From Psilocybe azurescens (lineage: Eukaryota > Basidiomycota > Agaricomycetes > Agaricales > Agrocybaceae): 64,000 nt of DNA. The notes under the pieces are model-generated. The model did no database searches. It saw only the letters and a program-made list of their open reading frames with translations, and was not told where the DNA came from. Position 1 is the stretch's first letter; each line of letters starts with the position of its first letter. The stretch is from assembly GCA_023853785.1 (NCBI GenBank), contig JAJIRX010000830.1, positions 24,537 to 88,536 of the forward strand, read 5' to 3'. Positions 10,579-21,099 of this stretch are shown one piece after another. A program made the position numbers and the translations under genes.

Positions 10579-13500
10579 TCAAGCAGAGACTCTATATCTA
10601 GCCGCCTCCAGTTCAAGGATGGCATGTTCTGACATATTTGCAGAGGTGCCATTTAGGTCGAGTGTCTTGCTTTCCTCCATGTCTTGGTAGAACTTGTTGA
10701 TCCACGCAGCAGCCCCTGATAACCGAGCCACTTTGGCACATGCAGCATGAATGGCAAGGTAAGTTGGAGATGGAACAGGAAGGTTCCCTAAATTGGATGT
10801 TGTGAAGGTGAAAATTTCTGGATGGCCTTGTAGAAAGGACTGCATTTGCAATTCAAGCTTGTATCTGTTTGGTTCATTCTGAAAATATTGTATTTCAGTC
10901 AAAGTTCAAACCATCAAGAGTTAAGTTGGGTTAAGGGGAATGCACTGTTGCAACAAACCAGATTAAAAACCTATCAAAAACTGCACAAAGTCTGGAACCC
11001 AAGGTCATCACATTTTCCAAGCAATGGACATTGGAACTGTGCAATTCATCAGCAAGGCTTTTATACCCAAAGTGGCACAAGACAGCCCACATTGTGGAAG
11101 CATAGTCCTGCTATACAGTGACTCAAAAACTGTCTGAATGTTTTGGAAATTGAACTTAAATTGACTATAGTGTCATGTAATATTAATGAAATTACATAAT
11201 TCAAAATGTACTGGAAAGCCCTGCATCACAGCTTTCAGGAGGTATAATAAATGTTTGTATTTGTTTGGTTTATCTATTATTATTAAATACTATAAAAATA
11301 ACACATCCAGACAGTTTCTTTGCAGCCCGTTGGAATCAACAAAATAAGGGAGGTCTTTACCCTCACCCATATATTCCGGGTGGAGTCCACCAACTCCATG
11401 CCGGAGTTGGTGGAGTCCACATGGAGTTTGGTGACTTTTTTTGGCAGGTGTACCAGCCATTTAGAGGTGGAGGCTCCACCTGGAGTCCAGCTGGAATCCG
11501 CTCATCCTCCATGTGGGCCAATGTGGAGGATGTGGAACTCCATGTGGACTCCATGTGGAACTTCATCTGAGTCTCACATCCTCCATATGGATTCCATATG
11601 GATTTGACTCAAGAAGCATGTATATCAGCATTAATACACTATTTCAGGGTCAATTTCTAATGGACTCCAGGTGGAGGATGATCCCCAGATTTTATTTATA
11701 TTTTATTTATATTTTATTATAATGTAAAAAAAAAAAGCACCAACAGGAATTGAACTCGGGCATCCGAGAACGCCGCACACTGACATTAAACCAACTAAGC
11801 TATAGAGCCTTTGTAATTTATCAAATTTTGATGGGCTACATACCAATACGGCTATTTACTCGGCATTTCTCGGCAAGTGACAAATAACGTCACGTATGTG
11901 ACTTATTGATGCCACGTCGGTCCGTTTATTATTTCCACCACCCCACCTCTTCCTCCGACCACCACCACCCCGCTGCCGGCCGTCATGCGTGCCCCCCACC
12001 CTCGCTGTCGTCGGTCGGAGCCAGGCCCATGCCAACCCGACCCGACACGCATCGCATCGCAACGAACCGCTGACCGGCGAAGAACAAAACGGACACCCGC
12101 CGAACGAAGGGGGGGTGAGTACGAACGAAGACGGAACGAGGCAGGTGGAGAACGAGGAACAAGGCAAGGCGAATGCGGAACGAGGGGGAACGAGGCGATG
12201 CAATGCGAGCGAGGAACGAGGTCGCGACCCCAGGTAAGTCAGCGAATTCGCATGCCGCCGCCATTAACCGCTCCCCCCCCTCTTTTTTTGTGTAGGCCGG
12301 CGACGACAACAACGGGTACGTACGGTACGTACAACGATGGGTACGACGGCACGCAGGACGCGTATGGACAACGACACCAACACGTCGCAGACCATGATGA
12401 CGACGCGTACAACGGCCGCTGACAACGGCGACAACGGCCACAACGACCACGACCACGGCGTGTACGGCGGCCACGACAACGGCGATCACGACGCATACGA
12501 CGGCCACGACAACGGCGACAGCGGCGTCGACGGCCACGACAACGACAATGGTGTACGACGACAACGGCGGCGTGTCGACAGCCACGACAACGACAACGAC
12601 AACGCGTACGACAGCCACGACAACGACAGCGACGTGTATGACGGCGACGACGGCGTGTCGACAGCCACAACGGCGACGACAACGCGTATGGCAGACACAG
12701 CAGACACGACAGCACAACGTACGGACACGCCGGACGCGCGGCCACCACGGCGTGTACGAAGGCTACCACAGCGTGTACGACGGCCACCACAACGACGACA
12801 ATGCATACGGCGGGGCTACGAGCGACGGCCATCCTCTCGCCCTTTTTTCTTCTTTTCTTTTTTATCTCGTTTTCTCTTTTTTTTTTTTCATGCCCATGTG
12901 CTTCTATATTTATTTGAACCAACTATGTACCCTCTCGCCTCCTTTTTTGTCTGTTTTGTATGTTTTTCTTTTATTTCTTTTGTTTTATATATTTTTATAT
13001 ATTTCTTTTTTATGTTTCAGTGGTGATGAACTTCGCTAGTAGATAATATTGTAGATAATAATGTAGTATATAGTTTTTAATATATTATATATACATTCTT
13101 ACATGAATTTACTCTAAGAAAATACATTCCGATTAAAATCTGGCTATAGCTGGACTTTGTGAAATTCAATAAGTCTGCTCTCTGATGGCCTAAGCTGGAA
13201 TATTGTTACCCAGGTATGGAGTCCAGGTGGATTCTAATTGAACTCCACCTGGACTCCACCTACCTGGACTCCACCTGGACTACCTGGACTCCACCTGGAC
13301 TCCACCTGGACTCCACCTGGACTCCACCTGGACTCCACCTGGACTCCACCTGGCCTCCAGTTGGATTCAAGTGGAATTGCTTGAAGTCCATCTGGAGTCC
13401 ATCTGGAGTCCACCTGAACTCCACCTATCAAAGATAACTTTCTGAACACTTGGATATGTTCCAGATGGAGTCCATGTGGAGTCCACCACTTCTGTATGGA

Positions 13501-15711
13501 GTTGGTGGACTCCACATGGAGTATATGGGTGGAGGTAAAGTACACAAATAAGGTTTTGTTTAATTGTAAACATGCAAAAAAATATCAAATAAATGAAAAC
13601 ATGTTTAAAATATATGAACAGGACTAAAACCATACATTCCCCAGGTTTATATCCCACTATTCTCTGCTACACAGCCATGCATTCTCTTTCTGCTGAACTG
13701 CGCTCTAACATCATCTATATGCTGGAGAATGATGATTCTATTTGCAAAATTGCTGCCAAACTTGGTGTTGGGAAGTCTACTATTGGGGAGATACGGCTCT
13801 GGGATGGAGTTACCTATGAAGGAAAACCATGGAGGCCATCCCTCTAAGCTCACTCCCCATGACTGCTGCCATCTGGTTCAATTTGTTACCACTGGAAAAG
13901 CCGATACTGCCACACAACTCCACCACCAGCTTCTCAATATTACAAAAATATCTATCTCCATTCAAACCATTCAAAATTCCCTCAAAAAAGAGGATCTTGT
14001 GGCAAGAGTCAAGATCAAAAAGCCATTACTCTCCAAGAACCATAGGAAGGCTTGCTTGGAATTTGCCCAGAAGTATGAACACTGGACATAAGAAGACTGG
14101 AAATGTGTTACATTCACAGATGAGACCAAGATCAATTGCATTGGGTCAGATGGAAGGCAGTGGGTGTGGAAAAAGGCCAGTTCTCCTCTCCAAACTCAGC
14201 ATGTGCAGCAAACCATCAAATTTGGAGGAGGACATGTGATGATTTGGGGTTGTATGACAACAAGTGGTGTTGGTTACATGTGCAGAATAGAGGGCAGGAT
14301 GGATAGAGAACTCTATGTGAGCATTTTGGATGACCATGTCTTTCAAACTCTGGAGTATTACAACCTTAATCAGGACAACTTCATCTTCCAGCAGGATAAT
14401 GATCTCAAGCACACATCCAAAAGGCTCAGAAATGGTTTAAAGACCAAGAAGTAGAGCTTCTAGACTGGCCAGCACAATCCCAGACCTCAATCCATTGAAC
14501 ATCTGTGGCATATCCTCAAAATGCTCCTTGCAGAATATGAAAATGCTCCAAAGAGTATCCAGGAGTTGTGGGACAGAGTACAGGAGGAGTGGGAGAAAAT
14601 ACCCAAGGAGGACTGTGTGAAATTGATCAATAGTATGCCTAGAAGGGTTGCAGCTATTTTGAGGGTAAATGGAGGTCACACAAAGTACTAGTTTATATAG
14701 ATACCCATATTCCAACAGGCCACAAAGAAACTGTCTGGATGTGTTATTTTCATAAAGTATTTAATAATAATAGATAAACCAAACAAATACAAACATGTAT
14801 TATACCTCCTGAAAGCTGTGATGCAGGTCTTTCCAGTACATTTTGAATTATGTAATTTCATTAAGATTACATGACACTATAGTCAATTTAAGTTCAATTT
14901 CCAAAACATCCAGACAGTTTTTGAGTCACTGTACATGGATAATTGTGATCACAAGTTAAGAGGTAAAGATAGAAAGGAGACATACTTCTTCTGGGCCTGG
15001 TTGAATGGATGCATTAGTGGACACAGGGAATATGTGTGCACACTGCATGTATTCCATCCTTGCACTGAGGTCGGCCTCAAACTTTGTCACCAGCTCTTGG
15101 ATTGTCATTACTGGATAAACATCATATACCCTAGTCACAACACAACGATATCTGTCTTGCACAAAGGCCTGACAACAGATCAATTAGTGATAATATATTA
15201 GGACAGGGCAACAGACTAAACGGACATATTTTTGGCTTGAAAAGGGGATTGAGAAGCCACCTGATGCTGCAAGATTGCGTTGTTCATATCTTGTATCCTG
15301 GCAAATGAGCAATGAGATACACCATATAATTTGTGTATTTGTATGTGATCCCTATTAGCGTGAACTGGGGATTGCGTCAGACAGAACTTCCACAATTCAG
15401 AGTAGATTGGCGAGCACACATGCTCATATAAAATGATCAAAGTACATTTTTCCAACAGCAAGAACAGCAGAATCATCAATGAACTTGCTGATCTCCAATG
15501 CAATGTGTTTCAGTCCTAAGTTAGTGGGCACATAATGCATGAGATAGTCCAGGACTTGCACGTAAACAAGATTGTGTCCAATTGCAAGGTCATTGCTGTT
15601 GTTGTTGGCCAATTGTAGAGACTTCTTGAGTCTCAAGCAAATATTATACGCACTCACAATGTGGGCAAGTTGTTGGAGTCTCTCAGGAACTTTGTGTGGC
15701 AGCAAAGCCAT
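10579..15711 (-). CDS. HNH-endonuclease-domain protein, intron invaded by a Tc1/mariner element
   Basis: Minus-strand exons read as a mushroom HNH-domain (HNH_2-like) protein. An N-terminal helical exon (15711-15424) ends GKMYFDHFI. A diverged piece follows at about 15340-15230. The exon 15168-14986 has YRCVVT and the metal-site motif QCAHIFPVSTN. Exon 11107-10946 has YASTMWAVL, ENVMTL and FDRFLIWFVAT. The last exon, 10878-10579, has NEPNRYKLE, LPVPSPTYLAIHAACAKVA.LSGAA and ends at a stop. Splice signals fit: donor GTATGT at 14985, acceptor TAGCAG ending at 11108, and a 67 nt intron 10945-10879. The intron 14985-11108 contains a whole Tc1 element (11116-14931); without it the intron would be ~60 nt. 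The N-terminal exon structure is uncertain, and the gene is probably disabled by the insertion. Confidence 0.72.
11116..11322 (+). repeat. left TIR of the Tc1/mariner element
   Basis: Inverted copy of 14723-14931. Differences are single bases (for example TGTCTGAATG against TGTCTGGATG) and a few bases near 11292. Confidence 0.93.
11736..11809 (-). tRNA. degenerate tRNA-like sequence (pseudo-tRNA or SINE head)
   Basis: On the minus strand an A-box-like TAGCTTAGTTGG starts at position 8, as in a tRNA, and a B-box-like GAGTTCAATTCC follows 35 bp later. The seven 5' bases pair with the seven 3' bases except for one U-U, with two G-U pairs. A run of eleven T follows at once, a strong RNA polymerase III terminator. 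The anticodon arm and D stem pair poorly, so it is unlikely to be a working tRNA. Anticodon not assigned. Confidence 0.5.
11940..12850. repeat. low-complexity GACAACGGC-type repeat, copy B
   Basis: After a ~100 bp leader shared with copy A (CCACCCCACC..., ACCACCACC, CGGAGCCAGGC...CCAACCCGAC), the block has an intron-like segment (CAG/GTAAGT at 12232 to TTTTGTGTAG near 12295). It then runs for more than 500 bp of GACAAC, GGCGAC and CACGAC repeats. Open frames on both strands are repeat products. The block lies inside the nested TIR element. Confidence 0.75.
13216..13425. repeat. tandem 12 bp repeat CTGGACTCCACC
   Basis: About ten near-perfect units of CTGGACTCCACC (13245-13350), then diverged ones. 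Each unit contains half of the TGGAGTCCA palindrome that fills the subterminal part of this element at both ends. Confidence 0.9.
13677..14691 (+). pseudogene. Tc1/mariner DDE transposase, broken
   Basis: It begins with a helix-turn-helix of Tc1 type (IAAKLGVGKSTIGEI) and proceeds to the DDE core. The first acid is in TFTDETKI near 14115; GGGHVMIWGC is near 14230; the second acid is in FQQDNDLKHTS near 14400; the third is in the SxNPIEHLWHILK region near 14500. It ends GGHTKY and stop. The frame shifts at least three times (near 13800, 14140 and 14450), and a TAA lies at 14089-14091. The family cuts and pastes the element at TA sites. This copy could only move if helped by another. Confidence 0.88.
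14723..14931 (-). repeat. right TIR of the Tc1/mariner element
   Basis: Inverted copy of the left TIR at 11116-11322; ends GAGTCACTG followed by the duplicated TA. Confidence 0.93.
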
Positions 15712-15985
15712 GTTGGTGGTATGTGGTCACAGGAGAAATGACAACATTTTTGAGATTCTGTTGAAAACTCTTAAGACAAGCCAGCACGTGTTTCCTGGAA
15801 AGTGCGCAGTTATAAATATCACTCAAGGGTTAGTGTGTAACTACCTGTGAAGCTCAGTTCTCCCCCCGGCGAGTGTAAAAAGCTCATTGACAAACCAACG
15901 CTCTGCTGGATCTAATATATGACAGTCTAAATAGTGGCCCATGTTATGAATTACAGGCCCCATTCAATTGCAATGATGTGTAATC
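15712..15985. other. no gene recognised
   Basis: Upstream of the HNH gene; could hold its promoter. No recognisable TATA element or other gene. Confidence 0.35.
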
Positions 15986-17235
15986 AGCATAAAGAAACAA
16001 GAAAAACTGTATTAATATAAAGTACAATCGCAACAACAGGCGGCACAATACACTCCCAAGTCAAACAGCAACAAGAAAACTCCCTCCCCTACACAGCCTT
16101 ACGACTGATCAACAACGCTTTCTGCACTCTATGTGATTTTGACAGTCTGGGAAGAAGGAAGAAGACACACCGTGAGCCATTAAAATCAAAATTAAAATAA
16201 ATAATATAGAGAAGGAAACGTACCTTGGCATATAGCGACTCAACGACTTTACTGATCTGCTTGAGAGTCTCAATGGCAGCTCCTCTGGTGTGCACATGCA
16301 ACGGCTTGCATGCTCTCCACGTCATGTGAGGATGCATACCACAGCACAAGCTTGATGGTGAGCAGGGCATTTACATCTTTGGGCTGTTGTCGTTTTTATT
16401 TTTTGAGAGGTGGGGGGTTTGAGGATGATGGTGGTCCAGAATTGATTGATGATTGATGACGCAATGGAGGCAGGGGTGCAGGCAACAAGACATAGAATTG
16501 GGCAGAGAGAAAAGGAAAAGCAGAATTGAATGGAACATCAGTTAGGATACAATGCATATGCATATGAAGAAAAAAGGGAAAAAGATGGACGGCAGGCAAG
16601 GCCAACACCGCTGCATGAACAAAAAAAGCAAAAAAACACCCACCAAGTTTAACATAACCTTGCACAACAGCATATACTTCAACACCTCCAGCGCCTTCCC
16701 TCCCCCACTTCCTCCTCCCTCACTGCCACTCCCCCTCCTCACTCTCGCCGAGCACGGACAGATTCTCAAACGCCCTCGAATAAATACAAGTACATGGTGT
16801 GATAGTCCTTCTCCTCTGCGTGCAGGATGCCTGACTGCAGGTTGAGCTGTGCCTGCAGTGCAGGTGGGCTGTAGACTGTGTTGGCGGCTATGCAGGAGGA
16901 TATTAGAGATGCATGGGTGGGGTAGGGGTTAGCGTAAGTCTGGATAGTGCGGGGAACAAGGAAGAGGAAGAAGAAAAAGCAACACACCTTGGCCTCGGGC
17001 ATGTTGCCCAGCCTGCAATACACGTGGCTCTCAAGGAGGTGCACCTCTGAGGATCATCTTGTTGTCGAGCCACTTGAACACCGCGAGCAGGGTATTGATG
17101 AGCACAAGTGAGGGCTGGTACTGGTAGGACTCGAGTTATCTGTATGTATGTACGATAATTTAGCATACAAAAACCAAAAACAGGAATTATGACAATGAGA
17201 GAGTGTACGCACAGTCCAACAAGCCACGATGATAC
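15986..17235 (-). pseudogene. 26S proteasome subunit RPN6 fragment, copy B
   Basis: On the minus strand a TPR/helical-repeat piece (HLLESxVYxxLGNMPEAK, then SLISSxxAANTVYxPPALQAQLxLQSGILHAEEKDY) is followed by a jump to the C-terminal exon (YxxAIETLKQISKVVESLYAK). This is RPN6 (PSMD11), a lid subunit of the proteasome that carries a PCI domain. The PCI core exons between them are gone, frames shift, and the 5' part stops at 17235 inside unrelated sequence. It is collinear with 20.95-22.56 kb including the non-coding 3' flank, so the two are copies of one segment. Confidence 0.8.
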
Positions 17236-18597
17236 TACAATGGTGTGGGGCATTTAGAACCCACTAGTCAGTAGATGCAGCTCCAGGAATCTCCACTGCT
17301 GATACAAAGGTGGCGGTGTGTTTCGATGGGTGAACAGCATTGACCTGCAGTCGGTGTACTTACTGTCAGGCATACTTGGGCTGGGGGGCGGTGCCGGCGA
17401 GCACAAGCCTACAAGATTCAGATATGCAGAGTGACAGCTCCACTCACTCAGAGTAACACAGATGCAAAGAAGGCAGGCAAACAAAGCCTGACATGATGCA
17501 GGCTTGGTGTCGTGCCTACCATTGGATTAGAAAGAAATGTGAGCTAGAGAAAGGAAAGGTGGGCGAACAAGGCTGGCAGTCACGCTACCTGCTGCTCCTG
17601 GACTCCTGGTTGAGACACCCCATCTGGATTTTTGACTCTCTCAGCCTCCCACATGTTTGCCAGAGGTGTCATCTACATTTGAAGTCGGCCGCTAGTTTGC
17701 TTATGAGGAAGGAAAGTGGACCAAGACACATGAGAACAATGTAGACACTGGTATCTATCTTCTTTGATCCAAAAACCAAGCCTGAACCAGGTGAGACGTC
17801 CAAATTCAACCCCTTCATATCCACACACAGCTCTCCGTCTTCCAGCACTCCTACTTCTTGTGCAATTCATGCAGGTGCCTTCGTCTAGGGGGTCTTCAGG
17901 GTTTTGGGTGGCATTGTAACAGAACCCAATGTAAATATGAAGTGGGCGTGAGCAGTGAGCGAAGTTTTGAGTGCATCTACAGTGGATCCGGATTTGGGTG
18001 TCAACTTTGACGTCAACCTTGGGGCAACGGGCTAGAAGGCGCATACATTCTATTAGGAACACATTCTAGAGTTGATACCAGCAGATGGAAACACTGACGT
18101 TGATGTTAAGATGTCTGCACAAAAGAAATTATTCACCTGCACCACTGAGAGAGTGGACTCGATTCCAGGCTCCTTGGGTGCTTATTGTGTTCAGAAGGTG
18201 TAGGAATCGAAATTGATCAGAGGTACAGCATTCATGTTGACCAATGTCACTAGGACAGAGGATAGGACTGATAGTACAGTTGATAGTGTATAGCAAGCAG
18301 TATGGAGAGGGGGTCGATTCTAGAACAAAGGGAACAGTATGTATGGCAAGTAGACATGAAGTGAAATGGAACAGTGGAGGCAAGATATAGTAGCATGTCA
18401 TTGCACTGCCTGCCTAATATATTCTGAAAGTAAATGTCCCCTGTATTCAAACATATCAATATGTTGAATTTTAATGGAAGGACGGGTTTATGACACAACT
18501 TACAAGGACCGCCAGTGAACTGTCTTGCAGGAACTGGTTAACCATGATCCAAAATGGACAAAATTAAAGTGCATACCATTCACCTGAGTGTAATGGG
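17236..18597. other. no gene recognised
   Basis: Open frames exist on the minus strand (17673-18062 and 18129-18498), but I see no domain and no consistent splice pattern. One minus-strand frame near 17790-17700 (DGELCVDMKGLNLDVSPG) reads like protein and may be a remnant. Confidence 0.4.
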
Positions 18598-19348
18598 CCA
18601 CTCCTGATATTGTTTAGCCTCATGCTGCATAGAAAGCATAGAGATATCTTTTGATGCAATGATACCTTCTAACCGTATTGCAGACGCTTGTGTGCCAAGA
18701 AGATATAGCTCACGTTGTGGTGGTTCCTGTTGGGAACGGAAAAAGGTCTCTATGGTAGCTCCATAATTGGCACTGTCTGATTGTTTACGGTGATGAATGG
18801 ATAACTGGTGTTCATTGAAGGGTCCAAATAACTTGAATGTCCAGTAAGGACCTATGAACATGAGAAAGAGGACTTGGCAGTCGTCTGGGACATGTTTGTT
18901 TTGACGATGGCTTTTGCCTGGTTCTCGGCTTGCAGAGCCAATTCATGGAATTGGGCCATGATAACTGGGTTTAGTGCCAAGTCAGCGGGCCTCAGTAGGT
19001 CATGGATGTATGTCCATATCAGCTTCTTTGACTCAATCCCAGTCTAAATAGGAAAGGTTCTCTAAGTCGGAAGTTGACGAGAGCCATGTCCAGTATTTCT
19101 GATCTTGTGTCATTGCAGTGAGGTTTCCACAAAAGCCTGAGTTGGGGATAGACTGTGAAGCGACCAGGCAGAGTAAGCTTATGCTCATGGAGGAAATCAT
19201 TGACGACCGGATAGATAATATCCTCCAGAGGGTCTTTCTGTGTCTGAGTGTTGGTCCCATTCACGGAACACATAACAAGGTGTCGCAGATGGTTGGGTAC
19301 TTCATAATTTGGACTTAACATGAATAGTATTTTGAACCTGATAAACAA
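18598..19348 (-). pseudogene. unknown Agaricomycete protein, possibly PD-(D/E)XK nuclease-like, frameshifted
   Basis: Joining frames across two single-base shifts (near 19030 and 18895) gives a continuous protein-like sequence. It includes PQLRLLWKPH, RSEILDMALVNF, then LFRLGIESKK, then IWTYIHDLLRPADLALNP and VLFLMFIGPYWTF. The Asp in ILDMALVN and the ExK-like ESKK spaced behind it resemble the D-(n)-ExK catalytic pattern of the PD-(D/E)XK fold. That is an inference from one motif. I do not recognise the family by name. The shifts make it a likely pseudogene. Confidence 0.4.
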
Positions 19349-19550
19349 GTCAATTGGCTGTTTAGAGGGCCATACTTAATCTCACATACTTGTATTGACC
19401 AGGTATTGACGCTATGCAGAGTGGTCGTTCATCAATGAATCAATAACAATTGTTCGTTGGGGGTAGGTTTTTAATCGGAGCTTGAATTGAGTATGTAACC
19501 GGATTGACACATCATTTAATTTAACTCAACCCACTATTACCTTGGTCACG
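19349..19550. promoter_or_regulatory. intergenic region with 5' leader of the next gene
   Basis: No domain. The last part is probably the untranslated leader of the gene at 19602, because a well-formed intron (GTAAGT at 19551 to TTTCAG at 19601) ends exactly at its ATG. Confidence 0.35.
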
Positions 19551-19601
19551 GTAAGTCAGAGTCTCTTCCAACTATGACCTTGGATTAACCTATCATTTCA
19601 G

Positions 19602-19943
19602 ATGCTTGTATTTAATGAGAAGTATGTCAAAGGATATGCATTCAACCATGACAAAGTCAAGAAGGTGTTTGACATTGAACCCAATGGCCATGTTGCATTC
19701 TCCCTTATGTGTATGATCGTGAGCAAACATCGTGACTCCTACATAGCCGTTGCAGAAGGTCATCTGCCCAAAGACAATTCTGAAACTCGTAGAGCTATCT
19801 TTGTGCTGGATTCTGGAAATGACTATGATGAGTTGAAGAAGAAGGAGTTAACGGACGTTGCACCCTGGTTCAAAGCTGCTCAGAAGAATACCCTGACCAG
19901 ACCAGATGTGTACATTTATCTCGATTACATATATGGGCGATAA
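19602..19943 (+). CDS. small hypothetical protein, 113 aa
   Basis: An intact frame starting at the ATG right behind a 51 nt intron (19551-19601) and ending TAA. No signal peptide or membrane segment. Composition is mixed and charged, with GYAFNHDKVKK near the N-terminus and RRAIFVLDSGNDYDELKKKELTDVAPWF in the second half. The pattern resembles the gene at 23579-24012 (GFIFSHNRK; ICLVIANNKSETEMAKTKDQALIKAF), so the two may be distant members of one family. Function unknown. Confidence 0.55.
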   Translation: MLVFNEKYVKGYAFNHDKVKKVFDIEPNGHVAFSLMCMIVSKHRDSYIAVAEGHLPKDNSETRRAIFVLDSGNDYDELKKKELTDVAPWFKAAQKNTLTRPDVYIYLDYIYGR

Positions 19944-20054
19944 TTAATTGTGTGCAATTAAGGCAAGTGTCCTTATACTCTGGGATATTTCTATTATAAC
20001 AACACAAACATTGTAGGTTTTTTCCTCTTTCCTCACCCATTTTTCGTCAAATTA

Positions 20055-20331
20055 TACTTGTGGGATCAAAAAGTGATCGCGATTATGTAAGACATGCGTG
20101 GTTTGCAATGCAGACACGTTCTAATGTTTGTATCGTTGCTCCGCTCCTTCAATATCCTTGACCCGGTTCTAATTATTTTTTAGTATATCGTAGCATTTAC
20201 TCATCCCATTTCCGAAGAAACATCATGAATTTAGCATAAAACGAAAGAGCCAGACCGCTTTTCGTGAGGGAGAGTATCGAAACCAAAGTGGTATGATTAC
20301 CTAATCGCGATCACTTTTGATCCCACGAGTA
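20055..20331. mobile_element. ~277 bp MITE with 30 bp TIRs
   Basis: The ends TACTTGTGGGATCAAAA(A)GTGATCGCGATTA (20055-20086) and the inverted CTAATCGCGATCACTTTTGATCCCACGAGTA (20301-20331) match over about 30 bp with one mismatch and one extra A. There is no coding content. The target duplication is not clear. Confidence 0.75.
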
Positions 20332-21099
20332 GTCGACTTTTCCCGGCCCTTCCTCACTTCCGCAATTTAGGCCATATTTTCAAGACCGGGTTACTTCCTA
20401 GTATCAGACATCCCCTTTGCGAATAATGGTTTGGTTAACATGCCCCAGATCGCTCGAGGCCCCCTTGAGGCGAGGGACGAGCGTCTTCCAAGGTCAAATC
20501 TAAATAAATCACATTTATTTCCGAACGCATCAGCTGACGTCTTGCCGGTACATAATGATTACTATATTCTTAACCAAATGTACAAGTTCGGATGCTCCTT
20601 TTGCTCTGGTCGTAGTGTTTGTCTGGATCTTTCATATTCATGCTTGGCCCTGAGATGCCTCCTTGTTCTGTAGGCCCTTGAAAGCCCGTCATTACAGGGC
20701 TCGCTGAGAGTCACGCGGAACATGATAAGAACACGATATATCAATTGGAAGATTGACAGTGTTACAGATGTATACGATGCGTAATGAAAGAGAAAAGCGG
20801 CGGTCGCTGTCTGGGGAAATGGGGTTTCGTGTAAGTATTAGATGTTGAAGATAAGATAATGTGAAAAAGGGGCTGCAGTAATCTTGGGACGCTAAGCTTA
20901 CATACCTTTCGTCGAGAACACAATGATGTACAACGAGCATAATGAAACAAAGATATAAAAGAGCAGCTGTGCATTAATCTAAAGTACAATTAAAAGAACA
21001 GGCGACACAACACGCGCGCTCCCGGGTCAAACAGCAACCAGGAAACTCCCCTACTACCCAGCCTCACGGCCGACCAACAACGCCTTCGAGTTCTAGAGT
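20332..21099. other. no gene recognised; start of the duplicated RPN6 flank
   Basis: 20332-20940 shows no domain. 20940-21099 is the non-coding 3' flank of RPN6 copy A and matches 15990-16100. Confidence 0.5.

Larger units (their letters stand above)
11350..13543. mobile_element. nested non-autonomous TIR element with TGGAGTCCA repeats
   Basis: Left end CTTTACCCTCACCCATATA (11355) and right end, read on the minus strand, CTTTACCTCCACCCATATA (13540) are inverted repeats. They extend about 70 bp through CCAACTCCAT...GTGGAGTCCAC. Inside are subterminal arrays of the palindrome TGGAGTCCA and its relatives, a tRNA-like sequence, and low-complexity block B. No transposase. A possible imperfect 10 bp target duplication is ACAAAATAAGG / ACAAATAAGG at the two flanks. 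Confidence 0.75.
11116..14931 (+). mobile_element. Tc1/mariner element, full length with ~208 bp TIRs and TA target duplication
   Basis: Both ends read CAGTGACTCAAAAACTGTCTG inward and are flanked by TA (11114-11115 and 14932-14933), the target duplication of the Tc1/mariner superfamily. The TIRs are very long for the family and about 95% identical by eye. A broken DDE transposase (13677-14691) sits near the right end. The left part is occupied by a nested palindrome-rich element (11350-13543). The element lies inside an intron of the HNH gene, in the opposite orientation. Confidence 0.93.

Noticed and set aside
12337..13039. Asn/Asp/Gly-rich and Arg/Thr-rich frames in block B
   Set aside because: Same reason; the frames end in poly-T-derived Phe/Leu runs.
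13216..13425. Regular 12 bp repeats considered as a CRISPR-like array
   Set aside because: No unique spacers, units are contiguous, no cas genes, and the genome is eukaryotic.
10579..15711. HNH gene considered as an intron-borne homing endonuclease
   Set aside because: It has the architecture of the ordinary mushroom HNH_2-type family with conserved flanking domains and its own introns; the mobile DNA in it is a Tc1 element.
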